Source: Planctomycetota bacterium (GTDB lineage: Bacteria > Planctomycetota > GCA-002687715). Taken from it: 64,000 nucleotides of DNA. The notes under the pieces are model-generated. The model did no database searches. It was not told the DNA's origin and saw only the letters and a program-made list of their open reading frames with translations. Shown in pieces: positions 1-8,670 of this stretch; within the stretch, counting starts at the first letter, position 1; the number at the start of each line of letters is the position of its first letter. The stretch is from the NCBI GenBank assembly GCA_009691765.1, contig SIAO01000009.1:40431-104430 (forward strand), written 5' to 3'. The position numbers and the translations under genes were made by a program.

Positions 1-146
1 TGCAGCATGAGAGTGTGGCTCGCACCCACGGCAACCTTTGGCGCCACCTGAGCGGTGAGCAAAACAGCAAAAAACCCAACACTCAGCAGCGAGAGCGAAA
101 AGCCGTACACACACCGCTGCAGAAGCGATGATGACGTGTAGAACAT
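1..146 (-). CDS. Secreted protein with RCC1-like repeat start, 5' part only
   Basis: The gene runs off the left edge, so only the first 48 codons are visible. The ATG at 146 is preceded by GAGG seven bases upstream. The N-terminus is a signal peptide: a short polar stretch with one Arg, then a hydrophobic run (residues 15-31) and a likely cleavage after TAQ. The first mature residues read VAPKVAVGASHTLML, which resembles the start of an RCC1/ATS1-type beta-propeller repeat (usually A-A-G-x-x-H-T-L-A-L). Secreted RCC1-repeat proteins are common in Planctomycetota. The function cannot be set from this fragment. Confidence 0.6.
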   Translation of the reverse strand, partial: MFYTSSSLLQRCVYGFSLSLLSVGFFAVLLTAQVAPKVAVGASHTLML

Positions 147-293
147 CGTGGTACCTCGGTGGGCGAACAGCAGTGGTGCCTGTCTGGCTTCGTGCCGGAC
201 GGATCTCTACCTAATCGGCCCTTCGTGCGCACTCTACAACCCAGTCCCGACAATGCACGATAAATCTCGCCACTTGCAAACAGCGGCTGCTAC

Positions 294-1868
294 CTACCCG
301 CTGATGCGCGTCTCCATGACCACCGCTGGCGCGCCCGCAGGCGACACATCGAGGTCCATCACACCGCCGCCGGGCATGACAACGCGCACCGGGCCTGAGC
401 GCACGCCAATAAAGCACACGCGCCCTTGCTCATCCGCAACACCTGTGCGTCGCCGCAGCGTCGTGCGAGGCCCCACACTGGATTGAACACACTCATCCAG
501 CGCCACGACGCGATTGCCGCTCGCAAGCGAGGGCACTTTCAAGGCGAGATCCAAGCCAGTGCCGAGCGTGAGTTCCAAATTGCGCTGGGGCGTGCCTGGC
601 AATTGCGTCACCGTTGGCACGAAGCCCGTTGCGAGCACGACCAATTGCAGTGCGCCGAGGTCGCCAGGAAAACTCTTGAATACGAAGGAGCCATCGACGG
701 CTGTGCGCACGCGAGGCGCAGCGCGCAGCACGGACGCTTGCGAGAGATTTGACCCCGGCAACGCCAACACGACAAGCGCATCGCGCACAGGACGACCGCA
801 ATCGTCGGAAACGCGTCCGCTACAAGAAGGTCGCGGCGTCATGGGCACGGTCTTCACATTCACAGTGCGCGTTTCGCCTGCCGGCACTTCAACCGGCACA
901 GCAACATCACCTGAACGCGACGCGTAGTCTGGATGCAGTGCTTCCAGCGAAACCAGTGCGGTGCCATCGTCTTGGTAGCGCGATTCGCCATCCAAGCCGA
1001 TTCCTGCGAGCAAGAAGCGCCCGTCGTCGGCACTCAGGGTTTCGCCGTTGCTGGAGCGCACTCGTGCGCCAGAAACTGGCTCGCCCGTGACGCTGTCCAC
1101 AAGGCGACCGAAGGCACCGCGCGGCGCGGGATGCAACCGGAACACGAGGCCATCGCTCTCTTGACTGAACTCGTGACGGAACTCCGGGTACCACGGCGCA
1201 TTGATCAACACTTCGAGGCCGTGATCGCCGACGCCTGCAATTTCGAAGCGCCCAAAGGCATCGGTCTCTCCGGCGGAGCGCGTGACTTCGCGACGGTTCC
1301 AATCCACACCAGCAACACGCACCAGTGCGCCTACGACGGGCACCTTGGTGACGGCATCGAGAACTTGCCCCTTGAAGGTGCGGCCGCGGCGCAGCGAGAT
1401 CACGAGGTCGTCGCCAGACCGCGCTTCAATGGAGACGCGACCGATGAGGCCATCGCGCTGCACCGACACTTTGTAAGTGACATCGCTCAGGTCGTGGAAC
1501 ACGGCTTCGCCATGAGCGTTGCTGTGCTCGCTGATCGGATCCAGCAACCCGCGCACAACGCTGAGGTCCACAGAGTCCTTGAGGTTGACTTGACGCGCTT
1601 CGAGCAGCACTCGCGCGCCTTGCACGGTGTGGCCGGCGTCGTCGATGAGCAAAATACGAAGCGCTTCCGTGCGGCGGTTTTCACCACCGCTCGGATCGCG
1701 AGCTTCGGCGCTGCCAGCGCCTGACCCGGACGATTGAGCGTATCCAAGCGGATACCGCCCCTCATCTTGAGTTGTAGAGGCTTCGATCATTCTGTCACCC
1801 AGAGAAACTGCGAACGGCAACCATCTCCCCAGCCCCCATATGGCCAGAAAGCGCGTTGTGTCCTTCAC
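294..1868 (-). CDS. Carboxypeptidase-regulatory-like repeat protein
   Basis: A protein of about 524 residues made mostly of repeated beta-sandwich modules of the carboxypeptidase-regulatory (CarboxypepD_reg) type. Visible module starts are F-K-G-Q-V-L-D near residue 165, G-R-L-V-D-S-V-T-G-E-P-V near 250 and G-R-V-S-D-D-C-G-R-P-V near 345, each followed by A-x-V-x-V and a D-G-x-F or D-x-x-G-x-F turn. The frame begins with GTG at 1868, and a later ATG at 1790 is an alternative. The first 25 residues include a hydrophobic stretch that could be an anchor but is not a clean signal peptide. No catalytic motif is visible. A much longer protein of the same type lies at 35454-38414. A surface or periplasmic structural role is inferred. 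Confidence 0.7.
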   Translation of the reverse strand: MKDTTRFLAIWGLGRWLPFAVSLGDRMIEASTTQDEGRYPLGYAQSSGSGAGSAEARDPSGGENRRTEALRILLIDDAGHTVQGARVLLEARQVNLKDSVDLSVVRGLLDPISEHSNAHGEAVFHDLSDVTYKVSVQRDGLIGRVSIEARSGDDLVISLRRGRTFKGQVLDAVTKVPVVGALVRVAGVDWNRREVTRSAGETDAFGRFEIAGVGDHGLEVLINAPWYPEFRHEFSQESDGLVFRLHPAPRGAFGRLVDSVTGEPVSGARVRSSNGETLSADDGRFLLAGIGLDGESRYQDDGTALVSLEALHPDYASRSGDVAVPVEVPAGETRTVNVKTVPMTPRPSCSGRVSDDCGRPVRDALVVLALPGSNLSQASVLRAAPRVRTAVDGSFVFKSFPGDLGALQLVVLATGFVPTVTQLPGTPQRNLELTLGTGLDLALKVPSLASGNRVVALDECVQSSVGPRTTLRRRTGVADEQGRVCFIGVRSGPVRVVMPGGGVMDLDVSPAGAPAVVMETRISG

Positions 1869-2160
1869 CGGGATCGGAACCCCGGAGAAGCACGCCCCCC
1901 AACATAGTGAACGGGCCGACCAAATGCCACTATTTCTGGTGCGTTTTCTGTAGCTTCGCTGCGAGCGCTGTCGCAGCTTTGGCGCAGACCAAGCGGCGCT
2001 CGCTGTAAGTACTTAGTCATCAAGGGATCACGCTGACAGACCCCGTGAGGAGGCCTCTGCGTCATTCCTCTATCGGCGCGCAGCTTCTGCGGGATTTGAG
2101 AGGGAATCCGGGCACTTCCGCCCCTGATATGCTCCGCCCGCCTGACTTTGGAGGGCACTG

Positions 2161-4137
2161 ATGAGCACTGGTCAGCCCAGCCACGATCATGGTCAGGTTG
2201 TTGCGCCACCTGCGGGTTTTGCGGCCAAAGCCCACGTCTCTTCCATGGCCGCGCGCGACGCGCTGTGTGCGGAAGCTGCCGACGACCCTGCTGCGTTCTG
2301 GCGCCGCGAAGCCGCCGCACTCCACTGGATGAAGGAGCCCACGCAGATCCTGAACTGGGACTTCACCGAACCACGCATCCGCTGGTTCGAAGACGGCGTG
2401 CTCAACGCTTGCGACAACTGCGTTGACCGTCACGTACGCGCAGGGTTCGGGGAACGCACCGCCATCATCTGGGAAGGCGACGATCCAGCGGAATCGGAGC
2501 GCATCAGTTACGCCGAATTGCTCGACCGCGTGTGCCGCGCGGCCAATGCCATGAAAGCGTTGGGGGTAGGTCGCGGCGATCGCGTGTGCCTGTATATGCC
2601 CATGGTGCCGGAAGCTGCTGTGGCGATGCTCGCAGCAGCACGCATCGGTGCCGTGCATTCCGTGGTCTTCGGCGGCTTCTCGGCCGAGTCACTGGCTCAA
2701 CGCATCAACGATTCCGCTTGCAAGCTGCTCATCACAGCCGACCAAGGAACGCGCGGCGGCAAAGTCGTGCCGCTCAAACAAATTGCGGATGTCGCGCTCA
2801 CCAAGACGCCGAGCATCAGACATGTGTTGGTGCTGCGTCGCACTGGTGCAACGATCGGTTTCAGTGCTGGACGCGATGTGTGGTGGCACGAAGCCACTGC
2901 GGTCGCATCCGCGCAATGCACACCGGAGCCCATGGGAGCTGAAGATCCACTCTTCATCCTTTACACGTCAGGTTCGACGGGTCGTCCCAAGGGCGTGCTG
3001 CACACGACGGGCGGTTACTTGCTTTACGCCGCGTGGACGCACCGTCTCGTGTTCGACTGGCGACCCGAAGATGTCTACTGGTGCACTGCCGATGTCGGCT
3101 GGGTGACTGGCCACTCCTACATCGTCTATGGCCCGCTGGCCAACGGCGCCACCACGCTGATGTTTGAAGGCGTGCCCACCTACCCGGATGCCGGGCGCTT
3201 CTGGGATGTGGTGGACAAACATCAAGTCAGCATCTTCTACACCGCGCCGACGGCCATCCGCGGCATCGCACAACACGGCGACGCACCTGTGCTGCAACGC
3301 AAACGCACTTCGCTGCGCTTGCTCGGCACCGTGGGTGAACCGATCAATCCTGAAACTTGGCTTTGGTACCACCGCGTCGTCGGTGCGGGGCGTTGCCCTA
3401 TCGTGGACACGTGGTGGCAGACCGAAACCGGCGGCATCCTGATTGCTCCGTTGCCTGGAGCTGTCGCACTAAAACCTGGTTCCGCGACGCTGCCGCTGCC
3501 TGGTGTGCAACTCGCTTTGGTTGACGACGACGGCAAGGTGGTGGAAGGCAATGGTGTTTCAGGCAACCTCGTCATCACGCATCCGTGGCCCGGAATGATG
3601 CGCACGGTTTACGGCGACCATGCGCGCTTCAAAGAAACCTACTTCGCGCGCTTCCCCGGCATGTATTTCAGCGGCGACGGTGCATTCCGCGACAAGGATG
3701 GTTACTGGTGGATCACAGGGCGCGTCGATGACGTGCTGAATGTGTCCGGCCATCGCATCGGCACAGCGGAAGTCGAATCTGCTCTCGTGACACATTCCGC
3801 AGTGGTGGAAGCTGCCGTCGTGGGCATGCCTCATGCGCTCAAGGGCCAAGGCGTGTACGCCTTCGTTTGCTTGAAGGCTGGGCAGAGCGCAAGCGACGCG
3901 CTGCGTCTCGAACTCGTGCAAACTGTGCGCCGTGAAATCGGAGCCTTCGCAGCACCCGACGCTGTGCAGTTCACGCCGGGCTTGCCCAAAACTCGCTCCG
4001 GAAAAATCATGCGCCGCATCCTGCGCAAGATTGCTGCGGACCAAACCTCAGATCTTGGCGACACTTCAACGCTCGCAGACCCAGATATTGTGGAAGCGCT
4101 GCTCGCCGGACGTGGCGGCGCAAAGGTCGTCCGATGA
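2161..4137 (+). CDS. acs: Acetyl-CoA synthetase (AMP-forming)
   Basis: Makes acetyl-CoA from acetate, ATP and CoA through acetyl-AMP. The 658-residue length is typical for Acs. The adenylate-forming core is clear: the phosphate loop [11 protein letters not shown] at residues 268-278, the [15 protein letters not shown] block, the acetate-pocket and adenine motif DTWWQTETG at about 416, and the C-terminal [11 protein letters not shown] with Lys615, the residue that Pat/CobB-type systems acetylate in this family. The start is supported by GGAGG upstream of ATG 2161. The stop overlaps the following aldolase start by four bases (ATGA), so the two are translationally coupled. The gene is divergent from the repeat protein at 294-1868. 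Confidence 0.96.
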   Translation: MSTGQPSHDHGQVVAPPAGFAAKAHVSSMAARDALCAEAADDPAAFWRREAAALHWMKEPTQILNWDFTEPRIRWFEDGVLNACDNCVDRHVRAGFGERTAIIWEGDDPAESERISYAELLDRVCRAANAMKALGVGRGDRVCLYMPMVPEAAVAMLAAARIGAVHSVVFGGFSAESLAQRINDSACKLLITADQGTRGGKVVPLKQIADVALTKTPSIRHVLVLRRTGATIGFSAGRDVWWHEATAVASAQCTPEPMGAEDPLFILYTSGSTGRPKGVLHTTGGYLLYAAWTHRLVFDWRPEDVYWCTADVGWVTGHSYIVYGPLANGATTLMFEGVPTYPDAGRFWDVVDKHQVSIFYTAPTAIRGIAQHGDAPVLQRKRTSLRLLGTVGEPINPETWLWYHRVVGAGRCPIVDTWWQTETGGILIAPLPGAVALKPGSATLPLPGVQLALVDDDGKVVEGNGVSGNLVITHPWPGMMRTVYGDHARFKETYFARFPGMYFSGDGAFRDKDGYWWITGRVDDVLNVSGHRIGTAEVESALVTHSAVVEAAVVGMPHALKGQGVYAFVCLKAGQSASDALRLELVQTVRREIGAFAAPDAVQFTPGLPKTRSGKIMRRILRKIAADQTSDLGDTSTLADPDIVEALLAGRGGAKVVR

Positions 4138-4766
4138 GCATGATGCCTGAGAACAACGAATGTGGTGTTCGCCATCGCTTCACGGTGCAGCATCGGGACA
4201 CAACGCCCAACGCGTGGCCTGCTGCGATGGAGCGTCTCGCTCACTGGTGCGCCGTGTTTGATGCAGAAGGCCTCGCCCCCGTGGAAGGCGGCGCCTCCGC
4301 TGGCAATCTCTCTTTCCGCACACCTGCTGGGTTTGTCATCACTCCAACGCGCAGCCGCTTGAAGACTGGCATCGACTGGACCAGTTTCGTGGAAGTCGTG
4401 CGCGCCGACCAACAGGCCTTCGAACTGCACGTTTTAGGTCGCGGCATCCCCAGCAGCGATGCCTTTCTGCATGAACGCATTTACGCAGCACGCACAGATG
4501 TGGCGGCGGTCCTTCACGGCCACGACGCACTTGTGTTGCAACACGCCCAAGCGCTCTGCCGCGAATTTCCCATCGCACTCACTACCGCGAGTCGCGTTTT
4601 CGGCACCCTCGAGGATTCGCAAGAATCCGCCAACGAATTGGGCACCATGCCCTATCTCATCCGTCTCGGGCATGGCTTTGTTTCGGTCGCTCGCACTATG
4701 GATGCCGCCGGCGAACTTGCCGTGAAGGTCCACCGCCGTGCTGCGCAGTTGGCAGCACAGGGCTGA
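4134..4766 (+). CDS. Class II aldolase/adducin family protein
   Basis: A 210-residue protein of the class II aldolase/adducin fold. The glycine-rich phosphate-binding segment [10 protein letters not shown] is at about residues 52-61. The metal and catalytic region [12 protein letters not shown] with downstream HGHD is at about 106-130, and a further His is in GHGF near the C-terminus. Family members are Zn-dependent phosphoaldolases, epimerases or dehydratases such as L-fuculose-phosphate aldolase or MtnB. The substrate cannot be told from sequence. It overlaps acs by four bases and is probably co-expressed. One possibility is supply of an aldehyde or acetyl precursor, but this is only inference. 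Confidence 0.82.
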   Translation: MSMMPENNECGVRHRFTVQHRDTTPNAWPAAMERLAHWCAVFDAEGLAPVEGGASAGNLSFRTPAGFVITPTRSRLKTGIDWTSFVEVVRADQQAFELHVLGRGIPSSDAFLHERIYAARTDVAAVLHGHDALVLQHAQALCREFPIALTTASRVFGTLEDSQESANELGTMPYLIRLGHGFVSVARTMDAAGELAVKVHRRAAQLAAQG

Positions 4767-4790
4767 GGCCATCCACGCCGCTCGTGCGCC

Positions 4791-5624
4791 TCACAAGAGT
4801 TGACGGATCCGTTCGCGCATACAGCTCAAGTCGATGAACTGGCCACGGCGCGGCGCGAGAGGCTGCGAACGCTCGAGCCCGATGAACGCGCGCACCAAAG
4901 TCGGCGGCGTGCCCAGAACGCGCAGCCGTTCAGCCGTTGCACGTCGCAGCATGTCCGGAGTGAGCGTCGGCACTTCACAGCGCACCGCCATGCGATGAAA
5001 GCGTCCGTGCAAAGTGCGTTCGTGCACTCTGTATCCGGATGGCCCCATGATGAGCGCGCGATAGCTGTGCAACGGCCGCGAAGCCGCGTGCTCTTCGATG
5101 AGCCGCAGCAGTTCAGGGTGCATGGGAATGATGCGCCAGCCCATGCGCGAGCGCACGACCTGCTGCCGAACGGAAATGTCGCGCCCTTCGAGATGACGAA
5201 TCTCGTTCAGGCGCAGCCCAGCAAGAGCCGTGAGTGCGACAAGCATGCGCTCTTCAGCAACGAGCGGGCTGTTTTCCGCCAGCAGCAGCGCTGCGGGATC
5301 GCCTAACGCAGGGTCTTGCCGGATCCACGCATGGAACATGGCGTAGGCCGACGCACGCCGTCGCTGCGTCTGCACGGCTAACCCCGCAACATGGTCGGTG
5401 TGCTCCGTGCGCGAGATGTGCTCTGCGCAAAGTTTCTCCGGTAGCACATCCACTTGCCCCGCGAGGCGGAAAACATCGCTGGTGTAGTCCCGCACCGTGA
5501 AGCGTGAATAGCCCCGCGTGAGTAACACCCGCGAAAACCGCGCAACCGCGTCGCCCCAACTCTCACCCCGCGCAGAAACCTGCGCGGGCGCCACTGCCGC
5601 CATCGCCACCGCTGCACTCGCCAT
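4791..5624 (-). CDS. Tyrosine recombinase-like protein, apparently inactive
   Basis: A 277-residue protein with the two-part XerC/XerD layout: an N-terminal helical core-binding domain (about residues 20-110) and a C-terminal catalytic-like domain. The first catalytic Arg is present in the box L-R-L-N-E-I-R-H-L-E. The second box, normally H-x-L-R-H, reads D-M-L-R-R, so both His are lost. The usual Lys hairpin has no clear Lys. No Tyr occurs in the C-terminal segment where the nucleophile belongs (Q-P-L-A-P-R-R-G-Q-F-I-D-L). It therefore looks like a DNA-binding relative without recombinase activity. The start ATG at 5624 has GGAGGG six bases upstream. It is the last gene of a minus-strand run after the Nudix and lipoprotein genes. 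Confidence 0.7.
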   Translation of the reverse strand: MASAAVAMAAVAPAQVSARGESWGDAVARFSRVLLTRGYSRFTVRDYTSDVFRLAGQVDVLPEKLCAEHISRTEHTDHVAGLAVQTQRRRASAYAMFHAWIRQDPALGDPAALLLAENSPLVAEERMLVALTALAGLRLNEIRHLEGRDISVRQQVVRSRMGWRIIPMHPELLRLIEEHAASRPLHSYRALIMGPSGYRVHERTLHGRFHRMAVRCEVPTLTPDMLRRATAERLRVLGTPPTLVRAFIGLERSQPLAPRRGQFIDLSCMRERIRQLL

Positions 5625-5688
5625 GAACAACCCTCCGGTGCAATACCAGAGGGAAGTCCCCGCGCGGTTGTCCCAAAAAACTGGAAAT

Positions 5689-6192
5689 TCAGCCGAGGCG
5701 CTTCAAATTTTCGAGGGCCGGCCGATTCGCAGGGTCCAATTCCACGGCTTGCAACCACTGGTTGCGAGCGCGAGTCTTGTCTCCATGCTGCAGATACAGC
5801 AACCCAAGGTTGTTGTAGGCAGCCGGAGTCGGGCTCAATTCGATGGAGCGCTTCAAGTAGTACTCGGAGTCCGCTGCGTGACGCGCAATCTGTGCTTGAC
5901 GGAAATAGGCCTCCGCGTCGCTTCTCGCGCGCTCTTCAGCGCTGATCTGGTTTCCGGGGGCCGGTTCCGGCTCCTTCAGCCACTCTGCAATGAAGTAACC
6001 CGCTACGGCACCAGCGCCTACCCCGATGACCGCTCCCCAAGCCACGGAACCGCCGCTTGCTGCAAGCGCACCGATGCCCGCGCCAGCACCAGCGCCCACC
6101 AGAACTCCCGTGGTGTTTTCACTGCTCCACGCCGAACAGCCTTGCAGCAACAACAACGCGCCTACAAAACCAACAAGCGCAATTCTGGTCAT
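5689..6192 (-). CDS. TPR lipoprotein with glycine zipper
   Basis: A 167-residue lipoprotein. The signal peptide starts MTRIALVGFVGALLLLQGC, with lipobox L-Q-G-C. A glycine- and alanine-rich stretch (GAGAGAGIGALAASGG and GVGAGAVAGYFIAEW, about residues 30-70) resembles a glycine-zipper membrane segment. The C-terminal half holds a TPR-like pair of helices (YYLKRSIELSP, AYNNLGLLYLQHGDKTRARNQWLQAVELDP). ATG 6192 is preferred over an upstream in-frame start because GGGGAG precedes it and it begins a proper lipoprotein signal. The likely role is envelope scaffolding. It lies 29 bases after the Nudix gene. Confidence 0.75.
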   Translation of the reverse strand: MTRIALVGFVGALLLLQGCSAWSSENTTGVLVGAGAGAGIGALAASGGSVAWGAVIGVGAGAVAGYFIAEWLKEPEPAPGNQISAEERARSDAEAYFRQAQIARHAADSEYYLKRSIELSPTPAAYNNLGLLYLQHGDKTRARNQWLQAVELDPANRPALENLKRLG

Positions 6193-6221
6193 GGTTCGCT
6201 CCCCTGTGTCCGATCCGGCAT

Positions 6222-6713
6222 TCAAAACACTCGCTTCGGATCCGCGAACGGCTGCGAATGCTGCAACAAGAAGTACCGCTGTTGCCTCCCTCCGTCCAGC
6301 CAGTCAAGGATGGGTCGCTGATAAACCTCGATGCAGCGTTCATTCATAGTGCCACGATCAAGGAACTCGCACTGCAGGATCTCCGCGTCTTGGGCTTGCG
6401 GCTTGCGGCCAACGGCCCCTTGGGCCCTGTCTACCGTAAAAATGAAAAACCGCGTGCGCTCTTCGCGCAGACCCGTACGCATCCCGAAGCGTTCGATCAC
6501 GAACGCCAGCTCGCGCGGCACAACATCCAGACCGGCCTCTTCTGAGAATTCACGCACCAGCGCGTCGGTAAGGCTTTCTCCGAGTTCCACACCGCCACCA
6601 GGCAAATCCCAACAAGGACGCGCCTCGCCGCCAAGAACCCGTTCGTTCAAAACATGCAGAATTGCTCCATCTTCTTCGAGAATCCCAACAACCCCGGTGA
6701 AATCTGTCGGCAT
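6222..6713 (-). CDS. Nudix hydrolase
   Basis: A 163-residue Nudix protein. The Nudix box matches G-x5-E-x7-R-E-U-x-E-E-x-G-U exactly (G-G-V-E-L-G-E...R-E-F-S-E-E-A-G-L, about residues 41-63). The family cleaves nucleoside diphosphates linked to another moiety using Mg2+. The substrate is not predictable. The start MPTDFTG at 6713 has GGGGG four to five bases upstream, and a weaker in-frame ATG lies at 6740. It begins a minus-strand run with the TPR lipoprotein and the recombinase-like gene. It is divergent from the radical SAM gene at 6807. Confidence 0.88.
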   Translation of the reverse strand: MPTDFTGVVGILEEDGAILHVLNERVLGGEARPCWDLPGGGVELGESLTDALVREFSEEAGLDVVPRELAFVIERFGMRTGLREERTRFFIFTVDRAQGAVGRKPQAQDAEILQCEFLDRGTMNERCIEVYQRPILDWLDGGRQQRYFLLQHSQPFADPKRVF

Positions 6714-6806
6714 GGCACCCCCAATCTTCTGTGCATGCAAGGCCGGTTGCAGTGTATCCTTTGGTATGATTCTTCCTGTGGCTGGTCAGGGTTGGGATAC
6801 AACGGC

Positions 6807-8621
6807 ATGAAAATCCTGCTTTGCAATTGTGACTTCGCACCAGCGTCCTTGGCGCTGTTGAATCTGAAGTCCTATGCCCTCGCTGACGCGGGACTCAAAG
6901 ACAAGATCGAAATTCGCATTCTCGGCAGCACACCGCATGAAGACCCGGAAGCCACCATCGGCGCCATCCTCACTGCAGCGCAGGAATTCAAGCCCGATAT
7001 CGTAGGCATGAGCCTCTACATCTGGTCGCGCTTCCGGATGTATGAAGCCGCAAAACGCCTGCGTTTCGTGTTGCCTGCTGAAGCGCGCATCATCTGGGGC
7101 GGCCCGGATGTCTCCGATCTCGACTACGCACGCGTCCTGCTGGATGACAATCCCGCCGTCAATGTCATCGCACGCGATGAAGGCGAACGCACCTTTGCAT
7201 TGCTGCTGCACCACTATCTCGGGACCGGGAAGCCGTTGGACCAGATCTCCGGCATCACATGGCGCGACGCCGCGGGCGAACTGCACAACACCGACAAGGT
7301 TGCCTACCTCGACAATCTCGATGACATTCCTTCGATTCTCGATTTGCCCGAAGTGGCCAATGTCATCGACAAGATCGACGTCTTCGCGCTCGAGACTTTT
7401 CGCGGCTGCTACATGGGCTGCGCCTACTGCTATTGGGGCGGCACCACTCGACGGTCTTTCAGCATGCCGCGCGTGTTCAGCGACCTAGGCCGCGTCCTCG
7501 CGCACAAGAACATCAAACGCATCTGGTTCTTCGATTCCATGTTCGGATTCAAGAAGCAGACCGCGAAGGACTTGCTGCGCTTCATCGTCGAGAACAAGGC
7601 TCCTGACCAAAGCGTCACCTTCTTCCCCAACCTCGACTTCCTCGATGAAGAGCTTTGCCGCTTGATGAAAGAAGCTGGGGTGTACATCGAGACCGGAATC
7701 CAAACCACCAACGATGAGGCCTATGAATCGCTGAATCGCAAGTGGGACAAAAAGTTCCTCGATTCCAAGATTCCGTTGCTGCGCAAGTACGGGCTGCACT
7801 CCAACAACCAGCAACTCATCCTTGGCTTGCCCGGCGACGGCATTGATGGCTTCCGTGGCAGCGTGGATTACGCCTTCCAGACCCATCCAGATTCCATCGT
7901 TGTGTTCCCATTCTCGGTGTTGCCAGCAACGGGCTACTGGCAACGTCGCGCAGAGTTCAAGATGGAGTACGAAGGCGAATTCCGCATTGTCTACAATTCC
8001 ACGACCTTCCCACAAGACGCCATGATTCGCGGTGGCTTGATCGCCGTAGGCGTGAAGTGGTTCGAACACGCACCGGGCTTGGCCATCAAAGTGGTTGAGC
8101 TTCTCGGGATCCGCCCTGCCGATTTGTTCGAGAAGATGGGCGAAGATTTCATGAGCGATGTTTGGCACTTGAAGGACACGCCGCAGACTCGTCCGGAAGT
8201 GCGCAAGGCTCTGCTCTGCCAAGCCTTCAAGCCTGAAGACACACGCCACTTGAACGTTGCGCTCCTGCGCAAAACGCTCAACCGGCACTTCGCCCATCTC
8301 GGGCACCAACAGGAACTGGATGCGTTGTTCGAGCACCAGCAGTATCTCAATTCCGATGTGACGTTGGATGCGCGCGTGTTGCCAGCCGAAGCTGTGGAAG
8401 CTGCGCGCGCCGAGTGGACCAATGCGGCGCACGCAGTTGGCCCGCTGCAAGCAACTGTCGACATCTTTGGCGCAGCCCCCGGCACCATGCCAGATAGTGA
8501 CCCAATCACTTTTCTCGCGTGGGAAGTCGTGGCACCCAAAGACTTCTTCGGCAAGGACCTACCGCGCTGGAAAGTGCTTGTGCTCGCACCGGACGACGTG
8601 CGCTGCCGCCAACCCGCTTGA
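6807..8621 (+). CDS. B12-binding domain radical SAM protein
   Basis: A 604-residue protein with an N-terminal cobalamin-binding-like Rossmann domain (about residues 1-150, MKILLCNCDFAP...IVGMSLYIWS) followed by a radical SAM core. The 4Fe-4S motif is Cys201-x3-Cys205-x2-Cys208 (CYMGCAYC). Members typically carry out methylations or rearrangements of peptides, lipids or cofactors. The C-terminal 150 residues are not recognised. The frame extends upstream to 6654, but ATG 6807 is the first start that gives the expected B12-domain N-terminus and avoids overlap with the divergent Nudix gene. The natural substrate is unknown. Confidence 0.85.
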   Translation: MKILLCNCDFAPASLALLNLKSYALADAGLKDKIEIRILGSTPHEDPEATIGAILTAAQEFKPDIVGMSLYIWSRFRMYEAAKRLRFVLPAEARIIWGGPDVSDLDYARVLLDDNPAVNVIARDEGERTFALLLHHYLGTGKPLDQISGITWRDAAGELHNTDKVAYLDNLDDIPSILDLPEVANVIDKIDVFALETFRGCYMGCAYCYWGGTTRRSFSMPRVFSDLGRVLAHKNIKRIWFFDSMFGFKKQTAKDLLRFIVENKAPDQSVTFFPNLDFLDEELCRLMKEAGVYIETGIQTTNDEAYESLNRKWDKKFLDSKIPLLRKYGLHSNNQQLILGLPGDGIDGFRGSVDYAFQTHPDSIVVFPFSVLPATGYWQRRAEFKMEYEGEFRIVYNSTTFPQDAMIRGGLIAVGVKWFEHAPGLAIKVVELLGIRPADLFEKMGEDFMSDVWHLKDTPQTRPEVRKALLCQAFKPEDTRHLNVALLRKTLNRHFAHLGHQQELDALFEHQQYLNSDVTLDARVLPAEAVEAARAEWTNAAHAVGPLQATVDIFGAAPGTMPDSDPITFLAWEVVAPKDFFGKDLPRWKVLVLAPDDVRCRQPA

Positions 8622-8670
8622 GTGCAAAACAGCGTGCGAGCGACGTCGACTCTCCTGAGCTAATCTGCGC

